This document shows, one piece after another, positions 1 to 8,057 of a stretch of DNA of 64,000 nucleotides (the stretch's first letter is position 1; each line of letters opens with the position of its first letter). A model generated the notes under the pieces. It saw nothing but the letters and a program-made list of their open reading frames with translations. It was not told the DNA's origin and ran no database searches. The position numbers were made by a program, and so were the translations under genes. Source of the DNA: Deltaproteobacteria bacterium (GTDB taxonomy: Bacteria; Myxococcota_A; Polyangia; Haliangiales; JADYYK01); the NCBI GenBank assembly GCA_020853705.1, contig JADYYK010000121.1:1-64000 (forward strand), given 5' to 3'.

Positions 1-2475
1 GCCAGCACCGGCGGCACCCAGTCCGCCAGCGTCACCGCCAGCGTGGTCAGCCTGGGCGCGCTGCGCCTGACCCCGGGCAGCCAGCAGTTCGGTGACATCG
101 TGCTGGGCCAGGACAGCGCCGTACAGATCTTCACGCTGTCGAACATCGGCGGCTCGGCCACCACCGTGCCCAGCGCCGGCTTGACCGGCGCCGCCGCGAC
201 CGACTTCCGCATCAGCGACAATACCTGCAGCGCTGCCCTGCCTGCCGCCACCAGCTGCAGCATCAGCGTCGTCATGCGCCCCAGCGTCGCCGGCGCGCGC
301 GCGGCCCAGCTCGGTGTCAGCGCCAGCACAGGTGGCACCGTCAGCGCCACGCTGGCCGGCAACGGCCTCGACCCGGCGCGCCTCACCGTCTCACCGAATG
401 CCCATGATTTCGGCTCGATCGTGATCGGGGCCAGCAGCGCCGCGCGCAGCTTCACCATCAGCAACAGCGGCGACGTGCCCAGCACAGTCCCGACCCTGAC
501 CATGGCCGGCACCGTGCCCGCCGACTTCCGCATCAGCGCCAACACCTGCACCACCCCGGTGGCCGCGGGCGGCAGCTGCAGCCTCGCCATCACCATGGTC
601 CCCGCCGCGGCCGGCACCCGCCTGGCCCGCCTCGACGTCAGCGCCAGCACCGGCGGCAGCACCAGCGCGGCCCTCAGCGGCACCGGCCTGACCCCGGCGC
701 GTCTGACCATCGCCCCCGGCGCGCGCGATTTCGGCTCGATCGTCACCGGCCAGACCAGCGCCGCGCAGCCCTTCACCGTCACCAACAGCGGCGGCGCGCC
801 CAGCACCATTCCGAGCGCCGCCCTCAGCGGCAGCAACGCCGGCGACTTCACCATCAGCGCCAGCACCTGCACCGCCGTGCTGCCCGCAGGCGGCACCTGC
901 AGCATCAGCGTGACCATGACGCCCACCGTGGCCGCCGCGCGCGCGGCCTCGCTGGGTGTCAGCGCCGCCACCGGCGGCAGCGCCAGCGCGACCCTCACCG
1001 GCACCGGCCTGGCCCCCGCGCGCCTCACCATCGCCCCCGCCAGCCGCGATTTCGGCGCCATCGTCACCGGCCAGACCAGCGCCGCGCAGGGCTTCACCAT
1101 CACCAACGCCGGCGGCGCCCCCAGCAGCGTGCCGACCGCGAGCCTCGGCGGCGGAAGCCCCGGCGACTTCGCCATCGCCAGCAACACCTGCACCGCCGTG
1201 CTGCCCGCCAGCGGCACCTGCAGCGTCGGCGTCACCATGACGCCCAGCGCGACCGGCGCCCGCGCGGCCTCGCTCGTGGTCAGCGCAGCCACCGGCGGCA
1301 GCGTCACCGGCACCCTGACCGGCACCGGCCTGGCCCCGGCGCGGCTCATCGCGGACGCGACCCTGAACGACTTCGGCACCATCGACGTCGGGCAGCAGAG
1401 CAGCGCCTTCACCTGGACGATCAGCAACGTCGGCGCCGTCGCCGCCACCGGCCTGACCCTGTCGCCGACCGGGGACGCCAGCCAGTTCTCCGCGGTGAAC
1501 AGCTGCACCGCCACGCTGGCCTCGGGGACCAGCTGCGTCGTCACGGTGCGCTTCGTGCCCACCGGCGCGGGCGCCTTCAACGCCAAGCTGACCATGTCGG
1601 CCAGCGTCGGTGGCAGCGTCACCCTCAATGTTCTCGGCACCGGTCGTGGCAACCAGCTCCTGACCGTGGCCACAGCGGGCACCGGCAGCGGCGGTGTCAA
1701 CGCCGTGATGCCCGCCGGCGGAATCGCGTGCCCCACCGACTGCACCGAGGGCTACCCGTTCAACACCAGCGTCACCCTGGTGGCGACCCCGGTGCCCGGC
1801 TCGGCCTTCACCGGCTGGTCGGACCTGAACTGTCGCGGCACCGGCTCCTGCGTCGTGGTCATGAACGGCCCGCAGACCATCACCGCCAACTTCACGCTGC
1901 TGCCGCGCTTCCGTCTCACGGTGGACCGCACGCTGGGCAGCGCCAGCGGCACCGTGGTGTCGACCAGCGACACGCCGGTCGGGATCAACTGCGGCGCCGA
2001 CTGCTTCGAGGACTACATCTCGGGCACCTCGGTCACCCTGCGCGCCACCCCCGCCGCCAGCCCGGCCAACGTCATCTTCACTGGCTGGTCAGGCGCCTGC
2101 CTCAGCGCCGGCACGAGCCCGACCTGCACCGTCACCATGTCGGCCATCCGCAATGTCGGCGCCAGCTTCGCGGTGCGGCAGTTCACGCTGGCGATCTCGA
2201 ACAGCAACTCGGGCACGCTGGCTGGCTCGGTCCAGTACGGCGGCTACACCTGCTCGGCGGGCTCGCAGTGCGCGGCGTCGTTCGATCAGAACAGCACGGT
2301 CACCATCCAGCCGGTGCCCCGCACTGGCCCCGGCGCCGGCCCCGACTACTGGTGGGCCGACCCCACCGTCAGCCCCAACGACCCCTGCCGCAACACCCTG
2401 CACAACCGGCCCTGCACCGTGACCATGTCGCAGGCCCGCTCGGTCTCGGTGTTCTTCGGCTTCGTCGTCAACTAG
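1..2475 (+). CDS. Choice-of-anchor-D repeat surface protein, 5' end missing
   Basis: The reading frame is open from base 1, so the N-terminus lies outside the window; 824 residues are visible. At least five tandem repeats of about 107 residues occupy the first two thirds. Each carries a DFG[ST]I..GQ motif, a T[IV][ST]N.G strand, an NTC..P....G.SC..V turn and a closing L.GTGL.PA, which is the pattern of choice-of-anchor D immunoglobulin-like domains. Three Cys-containing repeats follow (V.L.ATP...S.F.GWS..C then a TVTM....V.A.F strand), typical of InlB B-type repeats. The whole protein is Thr/Ser/Gly/Ala-rich with no membrane segment near the C-terminus. An exported adhesin or structural role is likely; the ligand cannot be read from the sequence. 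Confidence 0.85.
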   Translation, partial: ASTGGTQSASVTASVVSLGALRLTPGSQQFGDIVLGQDSAVQIFTLSNIGGSATTVPSAGLTGAAATDFRISDNTCSAALPAATSCSISVVMRPSVAGARAAQLGVSASTGGTVSATLAGNGLDPARLTVSPNAHDFGSIVIGASSAARSFTISNSGDVPSTVPTLTMAGTVPADFRISANTCTTPVAAGGSCSLAITMVPAAAGTRLARLDVSASTGGSTSAALSGTGLTPARLTIAPGARDFGSIVTGQTSAAQPFTVTNSGGAPSTIPSAALSGSNAGDFTISASTCTAVLPAGGTCSISVTMTPTVAAARAASLGVSAATGGSASATLTGTGLAPARLTIAPASRDFGAIVTGQTSAAQGFTITNAGGAPSSVPTASLGGGSPGDFAIASNTCTAVLPASGTCSVGVTMTPSATGARAASLVVSAATGGSVTGTLTGTGLAPARLIADATLNDFGTIDVGQQSSAFTWTISNVGAVAATGLTLSPTGDASQFSAVNSCTATLASGTSCVVTVRFVPTGAGAFNAKLTMSASVGGSVTLNVLGTGRGNQLLTVATAGTGSGGVNAVMPAGGIACPTDCTEGYPFNTSVTLVATPVPGSAFTGWSDLNCRGTGSCVVVMNGPQTITANFTLLPRFRLTVDRTLGSASGTVVSTSDTPVGINCGADCFEDYISGTSVTLRATPAASPANVIFTGWSGACLSAGTSPTCTVTMSAIRNVGASFAVRQFTLAISNSNSGTLAGSVQYGGYTCSAGSQCAASFDQNSTVTIQPVPRTGPGAGPDYWWADPTVSPNDPCRNTLHNRPCTVTMSQARSVSVFFGFVVN
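61..1660 (+). repeat. Five tandem about 321-bp coding repeats
   Basis: Tandem repeat units begin near 55, 379, 700, 1021 and 1342 within the anchor-D protein gene. The units starting near 700 and 1021 are the most alike at DNA level, suggesting recent duplication or gene conversion, whereas the last unit is divergent. Confidence 0.75.
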
Positions 2476-2542
2476 GCCGGCCGCCAGCCCCGCCGACAAA
2501 CGACGCTCCCCAGCACTGCTGTATGGGATCGCGCGCCAGCCA

Positions 2543-2731
2543 GTGTTGCACCCGGCGGCGCGGCAGCGCATCGAGCAGTGGCTGCAGCAGCGCCGCTTCG
2601 GCCGCCTGTTCCCGGGCTGGCGGGTGGCGCTGCGCTTCCAGCGCGGCCTGTTCGATGCCGTCCAGCGCGGCCACATGAAGCACAGCGACGTGACCATGCA
2701 GCACGCGCTGCTCGACCGCATCGGGATCTGA
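2543..2731 (+). CDS. Small hypothetical protein or gene remnant
   Basis: This is a 62-residue frame with strongly GC-biased third positions. Its composition is plausible for a real protein: an amphipathic helix rich in Gln/Arg, then a PGWRVALRFQRGLFDAVQ stretch. The first usable start is a GTG at 2543 with no Shine-Dalgarno; the same frame is open upstream to the end of the preceding gene without a good start. It may be the 3' remnant of a decayed gene. I do not recognise the family. The rest of the 2476-2842 interval shows nothing I can name. Confidence 0.4.
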   Translation: MLHPAARQRIEQWLQQRRFGRLFPGWRVALRFQRGLFDAVQRGHMKHSDVTMQHALLDRIGI

Positions 2732-2842
2732 CCGGCCTCGGCACGGCCGACCGGTCACCGCCAGGCGCCTCGCTCACGTCGGTCTGCGGGGTCGCCGGGA
2801 ATGCGGGCCGGCGAGATTGCCGTGATACCCTGGTCTGGCGCG

Positions 2843-3919
2843 ATGGGGCGGTTCGATCATGTGGTGCGGGTGGTGCGGCTGGTGCAGCTCTTGTCCGAGA
2901 AGCGGGCGGGGGTGCCGGTGCGGGGGATCGCGGACGCGCTGGGGGTGAACGAGCGCACGGTGTATCGCTATCTGCAGGCGCTGGAGCGTGAGGGCTATCG
3001 GGTCGAGGGTGAGGATGGGCGCTATCGGCTGCCGCGGGACGCGGCGGGCGAGGTGCGGCTGACGGCGGAGGAGGAGCGCCAGCTCAGGTTGCTGGAGGTG
3101 GCGGGGTATCCGCTGGTGGGGACGCAGATCTTGCCGCGGGTGGAGGCGCTGCTGACACGGCTGGCGGGCGGCACGAGCGCGGCGGGCGGCGCGGGCAGGC
3201 GGCAGGGGGATCTGCTGGCGCGGGCGACTTTGCCAGTGTCGCGGCCGGGGCACCTGGCGATTGACTATGCCGCGCATGATGCGGTGTTGCAGGGGCTGCT
3301 CAAGGGCATGGACGAGCGGCGCACGGTGCAGGCGCGGTACTTCTCGGCCGGGCGCGGCGAGGAGACCGTGCGCGAGCTCGACCCCTATGTGTTTCACTAT
3401 GACGCCTCGCTGGAGGCGCTGTATCTGATTGCCTATTGTCATCTGCGCCGGGCGCTGCGGATCTTCGCGGTGCATCGTTTTCGCGAGGTCACCCAGGGCA
3501 CGCGCGGGTTCCAGCGCCCGCCGGGGTTCGACGTGCGCAAGTTCCTGGCCGGCGCGTTCCGCGTCTATCGCGGCGAGCAGGCGGCGGAGGTGCGACTGCG
3601 CTTCAGCGCGGCGGTGGCGCCGCGGATCGCCGAGCGCACCTGGCACGGCTCGCAGAAGCTGCGCCGCCTGGCCGGCGGCGCGGTCGAGCTGGAGCTGACC
3701 CTGGACGGCCTGGAGGAGATCACGGCGTTCGTGCTGTCGCACGGGCCCGACGTCGAGGTGCTGGCGCCAGCGACGCTGGCGGCGCGGGTCAAAGAGCTGC
3801 ACCTGCGCGCGGCGCTGGGCGGACGCAAGCCGGCGCGGGCGGCCGGCGAGGCGCGCGCACGGCCGTCCGACCATGGGCGCGCACGGCCGGCCAAGAAGGC
3901 GGCGACCCGGGCGCGCTGA
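2843..3919 (+). CDS. WYL-domain HTH transcriptional regulator
   Basis: The 358-residue protein has an N-terminal winged HTH (HTH_11 type: RGIADALGVNERTVYRYLQAL), a middle WYL domain (E.RELDPYVFHYDASLEALYLIAYC, then RIFAVHRF) and a C-terminal WCX-like region ending with the V.....LAARVKEL helix. WYL regulators bind nucleic-acid or nucleotide ligands and often control DNA-repair or defence genes. ATG 2843 was chosen over 2801 because the HTH begins right after it; a TACCCT element lies 11 bases upstream. The C-terminal tail is Arg/Ala/Lys-rich and probably disordered. It lies 73 bases upstream of a nuclease-helicase gene pair on the same strand and is their probable regulator (inference). Confidence 0.85.
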   Translation: MGRFDHVVRVVRLVQLLSEKRAGVPVRGIADALGVNERTVYRYLQALEREGYRVEGEDGRYRLPRDAAGEVRLTAEEERQLRLLEVAGYPLVGTQILPRVEALLTRLAGGTSAAGGAGRRQGDLLARATLPVSRPGHLAIDYAAHDAVLQGLLKGMDERRTVQARYFSAGRGEETVRELDPYVFHYDASLEALYLIAYCHLRRALRIFAVHRFREVTQGTRGFQRPPGFDVRKFLAGAFRVYRGEQAAEVRLRFSAAVAPRIAERTWHGSQKLRRLAGGAVELELTLDGLEEITAFVLSHGPDVEVLAPATLAARVKELHLRAALGGRKPARAAGEARARPSDHGRARPAKKAATRAR

Positions 3920-3992
3920 GCGGTTTGTCCAGCCGTGACAGTGACGCGCGGTAGAGCTGGGGCAGACACCGGGGTTCCGGTGGGGGGATGCT

Positions 3993-4445
3993 GTGAAGAA
4001 GGCCGAGCTGGTCAGGGCCGACGCGGCCAAGCTGCTGACGTCGCGCGAGGTGCGCGCGGCGGCGCGTGAGCTGGTGCGCGCGGGCGCGCGGGCGGAGCGC
4101 ACGGTGGCGACGCGGGCGCGGCGACTGTTCGCGGCGCTCGGCCTGGCGGCCGACGCCGACACCGACCTGGTGACGGTGCTGCTGCGCGCCGACGAGCAGC
4201 TGCTGCCCCGGCCAGTGGGGCGGCGGCTGGCGCGCCTCGACATGGCGCTGCTGGATCTGCGCCTGCTCAGACGCGCGCACCAGCGTCTCGCCGAGCTGGC
4301 CAGCCCGGCGCTGGAGCTGCGTCGCTGCGTGGCGGTCGCGCTGTCCGAGCTGCACGCCCTGGCCGCGACGCCGCGTGACAGCGCCCGCGGACGCGCGCTC
4401 CGGGCGCTGCTGGCCAGCGAGCTTGGCGCCGGGGTGTCGCGATGA
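3993..4445 (+). CDS. Small all-helical protein coupled to the nuclease-helicase
   Basis: The 150-residue protein is made almost entirely of Ala/Arg/Leu-rich helices, with no Cys, no signal peptide and no membrane segment. It starts at GTG 3993 after a GGGGGG purine run. Its TGA overlaps the ATG of the following gene (ATGA at 4442-4445), so the two are translationally coupled and probably made in fixed ratio. I do not recognise a family. The basic helical character and the coupling suggest an accessory subunit or DNA-binding partner of the downstream enzyme, but nothing in the sequence proves it. Confidence 0.7.
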   Translation: MKKAELVRADAAKLLTSREVRAAARELVRAGARAERTVATRARRLFAALGLAADADTDLVTVLLRADEQLLPRPVGRRLARLDMALLDLRLLRRAHQRLAELASPALELRRCVAVALSELHALAATPRDSARGRALRALLASELGAGVSR

Positions 4446-7400
4446 GCGCGGGCAAGCGCTACTCGGCATCAGCCCTGGCCGACTACTACGCCTGCCGCCA
4501 CATCCCCGAGCTGGAGCGCCGCCGCGCCCTCGGCCTGGTCACAAAGCCGATGTTCCGCGATCCCTTCGCCGAGGCGCTGGCCCAGCGCGGCCGCGAGCAC
4601 GAGCAGCGCCAGCTCGACCGGCTCAGCCGGGGGGAGTCCGAGCACGAGTCCGAGCACGAGTCCGAGACTGAGCACGAGTCCGAGCACCAGCACGGTCACG
4701 AGCACCAGCACGAGCACCAGCACCAGCACGATCACGATCACGATCACGATCACGATCATGCCCCCGCCTCCGCCCCCTGCCGCCTGACCCGCTTCCCCGA
4801 CCACACTCCCGACTTCGACTGGGACGCCGGCGCCGCCGCCACCCTCGCCGCCATGCGCCGCGGCGACCGCCTGATCTACCAGGGCACACTGCAGGACGCG
4901 ACCTGGCGCGGCCGGCCCGACTTCCTCCTCCGCGTCGACACCCCCAGCGCGCTGGGCGCCTGGTCCTACGAGATCTCCGACGCCAAGCTGACCCGCCACG
5001 CCAAGCCGCGCGCGCTGATCCAGCTCTGCGTCTACTCCGAGCTGCTCGCCACCGCGCAGGGGCTGCGCCCCGTCCACATGCGCCTCGTGCTCGGCGACGG
5101 CCGCGAGGAGGCCTTCCGCCTGGCCGACTTCGAGGCCTATTTCCGCCGCCTGCGCGGCAACTTCCTCGGCCACGACGTCCAGGCCGACCCCGAGCCGGTC
5201 GACCACTGCGACCTGTGCGACTGGCGCCCCGTGTGCCGCGACTTCTGGCGCGACACCGATCACCTCAGCCTGGTCGCCGGCATCACCCGCGCACAGCGCC
5301 GCGTCCTCGTGGACCGCGGCATCACCACCGTCGCCGCCCTCGGCGCCACCGCGCTGCCGCTCACCCCCAGGCCCGAGCGCGGCAGCCCCGAGGCCCTCGA
5401 GCGCGTGCAGGCCCAGGCCAGCCTCCAGGTCGCCGGCCGCGCCGCCGACCGCGTCCTCCACCAGCTGATCCTCCCCATCGAACCCGAGCGCGGCCTGGCC
5501 AGCCTGCCGCCGCCCAGCCCCGGTGATCTCTTCTTCGACATCGAGGGCGCCCCGTTCGCCGGCGACGACGGCCTCGAGTATCTGCTCGGGGTCGCCGACG
5601 CCGAGGGCGCCTATCAGGCGCTGTGGGCCACCGACCCTGCCAGCGAGAAGGCCGCCTTCGAGGCCTTCATCGCTCGCGTCATGGACCGCCTCCGCCAGTG
5701 GCCGGCGCTGCACATCTTCCACTACGCACCCTACGAGACCACCGCCCTGAAGAAGCTCGCCGCGCGCCACGCCACCCGCGTCGCCGAGGTCGACCACCTG
5801 CTCGGCCACGGCGTCCTCATCGATCTCTACCGGGCGGTGCGCCAGGGGGTGCGCGCCTCGGTCGAGAGCTACTCGATCAAGCTCCTGGAGCCGCTGTATG
5901 GGTTCACTCGCGCGGTCGAACTCCGCCTGGCCAGCCGCGCCCGCGCCGCGCTGGAGGTCGCCCTCATGATGGGCGACCCCAGCGTCGTGCTGTCGCCCGC
6001 CAGCCGCGGCGCCGCGGCGACCCGCGAGGCCGTCGAGGGCTACAACCAGGACGACTGCCTGTCCACCCTCGCGCTGCGCGACTGGCTGGAGGCCCGCCGC
6101 GTCGAGGCCGCCACCGCCACCGGCGCCCCGCTGCCTCGCCCCGCCGTGCCCGCGCCCACCATCAGCGACGACCGGGCCGAGGACCTCGGCAAGGTGGCGG
6201 CGCTGCATGCCCGCCTCACGGACGGCCTCGCCGCCGACGCCACCCAGCGCACGCCCGCGCAGCAGGCCCAGTGGCTGCTGGCCCAGCTCCTCGAATGGCA
6301 CCGCCGCGAGGACAAGTCAGCCTGGTGGGAGTACTTCCGCCTGCGCGAGCTCACCGTCGACGAGCTGGTCGACGAGCGCTCCCCGCTGGCGCAGCTGCGT
6401 TACCTCGGCCCTGGCGGCAAGATCGCAAAGTCACTCCTGCACCGCTATGCCTTTCCGCCCCAGGAACACGACCTCCGGGTCGGCAGCAAGACCAAGGACC
6501 CTGTCACCGAGCACTCCGCCGGCGGCGTCCATGAGCTCGACGACGAGGCCGGCATCCTCGTGCTCAAGCGCGGCCTCGCCAGCAAGGTGCCCCACCCCGC
6601 CGCCCTCGTGCTCGACGAGATCGTCCAGACCCCCGACCACAAGGCCAGCATCTTCCGCCTCGGCGAGTGGGTCGCCGACCACGGCATCGACGCGCGCGGC
6701 AGCCACCGCGCCGCCCGCGACCTCCTGCTAGCGCGCCCCCCGCGCCTCGAGCCCGCCCTCACCGGCCCCCTGCGCCGCCCCGACGAGGACACCGTGGCCG
6801 CCGCCACCCGCCTCGCCCTCGCGCTCGATCACGGTGTGCTGCCCATCCAGGGCCCGCCCGGCACCGGCAAGACCTACACCGGCGCGCGCACCATCCTGGC
6901 CCTGGTCGAGGCCGGCAAGAAGGTCGGCATCACCGCCAACAGCCACAAGGTCATCAGCCACCTGCTCGACGAGATCTGCAAGGCCGCGCCCGCCAAGCTG
7001 CGCATCACCCAGGTCAGCACCGAGGACGAGGACGTCTGCCACGACCCCCGCGTGACCCGCGTCGCCAGCGGCGGCCAGCTCGACCTCGACGACGGCGCGC
7101 ACATCATCGCCGGCACCTCGTGGCTGTGGTCGCGCGAGTCCATGGTCGGCAGCGTCGACGTCCTGGTCATCGACGAGGCCGGCCAGCTCGCGCTCGCCAA
7201 CGCCGTCGCCTGCGCCCCCGCCGCGCGCAGCCTCATCCTCCTCGGCGATCCGCAGCAGCTCGACCAGCCCCGCAAGGGCGTGCACCCGCCCGGCGCGTCG
7301 GCCTCCGTCCTCGAGCACCTGCTCGGCGACCACGCCACCATCCCGCCCGAGCGCGGCCTCTTCCTGGGCGAGACCCACCGGCTGCACCCGCGCATCTGCA

Positions 7401-7972
7401 GCTTCACCTCGGCCGCCTTCTATGACGGCCTGCTGACCACCCGCCCGGCCAACCAGCGCCAGACCATCGTGGGCCAGGGCAGCGGCCTGCTGTTCCACCC
7501 GGTCCCGCACCAGGGCAACCGCAACCGCGCCCTCGAGGAGGTCGCCGCCATCCATGCGCTGCTCGCCCCACTGCTGCGCACCGGCAGCTACACCGACGCC
7601 AGGGGCGTCACCACGCGCCTGAGCGCCGCCGACATCCTCATCGTGGCGCCCTACAACGCCCAGGTCGCCGCCCTGCGCGCCGGCCTGCCCACCGGCCTGC
7701 GCATCGGCACCGTCGACAAGTTCCAGGGTCAAGAAGCGCCCATCTCGATCTACTCCCTGACGACCTCGAGCGCCGACCTGGCGCCCCGCGGCCTCGACTT
7801 CCTGTACAGCCCCAACCGCCTCAACGTCGCCACCTCGCGCGCCCGGGCCCTCACCATCGTGGTCGCCTCCCCCGCCCTGCTCGACCCCACCTGCAAGACC
7901 ATCGCCCAGATGATCCTGGTCAACGCCCTGTGCCGCTTCCACGAGCAGCAGGGCACCGGCCCCGGCACCTGA
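4442..7972 (+). CDS. TM0106-type RecB-like nuclease / RNase H-like / SF1 helicase fusion
   Basis: This 1176-residue protein has three enzymatic modules. Residues 1 to about 280 form a PD-(D/E)XK nuclease of the TM0106/Cas4-RecB type: GRPDFL, EISDAK and QLCVY motifs, plus an early Cys (YYAC) and a C-X2-C-X5-C cluster (HCDLCDWRPVC), the iron-sulfur signature seen in AddB and Cas4. Around residues 360-560 lies an RNase H-like exonuclease domain with DIE (D366, E368) and YNQDDC. From about residue 790 there is a Dna2/Upf1-like SF1B helicase: Walker A GPPGTGKT at 804-811, DEAG at 911, GDPQQ, ETHRLHP, VDKFQGQE and NVATSRAR. Residues 65-106 are an Asp/Glu/His-rich insert encoded by a hexamer array, potentially metal-binding. 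All catalytic motifs appear intact. A DNA-repair or anti-phage role is likely. Confidence 0.9.
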   Translation: MSAGKRYSASALADYYACRHIPELERRRALGLVTKPMFRDPFAEALAQRGREHEQRQLDRLSRGESEHESEHESETEHESEHQHGHEHQHEHQHQHDHDHDHDHDHAPASAPCRLTRFPDHTPDFDWDAGAAATLAAMRRGDRLIYQGTLQDATWRGRPDFLLRVDTPSALGAWSYEISDAKLTRHAKPRALIQLCVYSELLATAQGLRPVHMRLVLGDGREEAFRLADFEAYFRRLRGNFLGHDVQADPEPVDHCDLCDWRPVCRDFWRDTDHLSLVAGITRAQRRVLVDRGITTVAALGATALPLTPRPERGSPEALERVQAQASLQVAGRAADRVLHQLILPIEPERGLASLPPPSPGDLFFDIEGAPFAGDDGLEYLLGVADAEGAYQALWATDPASEKAAFEAFIARVMDRLRQWPALHIFHYAPYETTALKKLAARHATRVAEVDHLLGHGVLIDLYRAVRQGVRASVESYSIKLLEPLYGFTRAVELRLASRARAALEVALMMGDPSVVLSPASRGAAATREAVEGYNQDDCLSTLALRDWLEARRVEAATATGAPLPRPAVPAPTISDDRAEDLGKVAALHARLTDGLAADATQRTPAQQAQWLLAQLLEWHRREDKSAWWEYFRLRELTVDELVDERSPLAQLRYLGPGGKIAKSLLHRYAFPPQEHDLRVGSKTKDPVTEHSAGGVHELDDEAGILVLKRGLASKVPHPAALVLDEIVQTPDHKASIFRLGEWVADHGIDARGSHRAARDLLLARPPRLEPALTGPLRRPDEDTVAAATRLALALDHGVLPIQGPPGTGKTYTGARTILALVEAGKKVGITANSHKVISHLLDEICKAAPAKLRITQVSTEDEDVCHDPRVTRVASGGQLDLDDGAHIIAGTSWLWSRESMVGSVDVLVIDEAGQLALANAVACAPAARSLILLGDPQQLDQPRKGVHPPGASASVLEHLLGDHATIPPERGLFLGETHRLHPRICSFTSAAFYDGLLTTRPANQRQTIVGQGSGLLFHPVPHQGNRNRALEEVAAIHALLAPLLRTGSYTDARGVTTRLSAADILIVAPYNAQVAALRAGLPTGLRIGTVDKFQGQEAPISIYSLTTSSADLAPRGLDFLYSPNRLNVATSRARALTIVVASPALLDPTCKTIAQMILVNALCRFHEQQGTGPGT
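4634..4760 (+). repeat. GAGCAC/GAGTCC/GATCAC hexamer array in coding sequence
   Basis: About 127 bases are built from hexamers GAGCAC, GAGTCC, CAGCAC and GATCAC. Read in this frame they encode alternating E/Q/D with H or S (residues 65-106). The same GAGCAC and GAGTCC units, in another frame, build the Ser-Thr/Ser-Pro linker at 14.5 kb. Confidence 0.9.
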
Positions 7973-8045
7973 GCCGAGGCCGCCCGGCCGGGCGGCGACG
8001 GCGTCGGCACGCCGACCGCGGCTGGATCAGATCCCTGCGCTCGAC

Positions 8046-8051
8046 TACTCT
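8046..8051 (+). promoter_or_regulatory. TANNNT element, probable leaderless -10
   Basis: TACTCT lies six bases before ATG 8058 and no purine-rich ribosome-binding site intervenes. The -35 region is weak (TGGATC, 17-base spacer). Confidence 0.4.
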
Positions 8052-8057
8052 GGATCG

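Noticed and set aside
4469..6301. Long antisense open frames (also 6728-7942, 7920-9737, 15810-18326, 22626-24593, 26918-28630)
   Set aside because: Each lies opposite a well-supported gene and reads as Ala/Gly/Arg-rich sequence without motifs, as expected from GC-rich third positions on the other strand.
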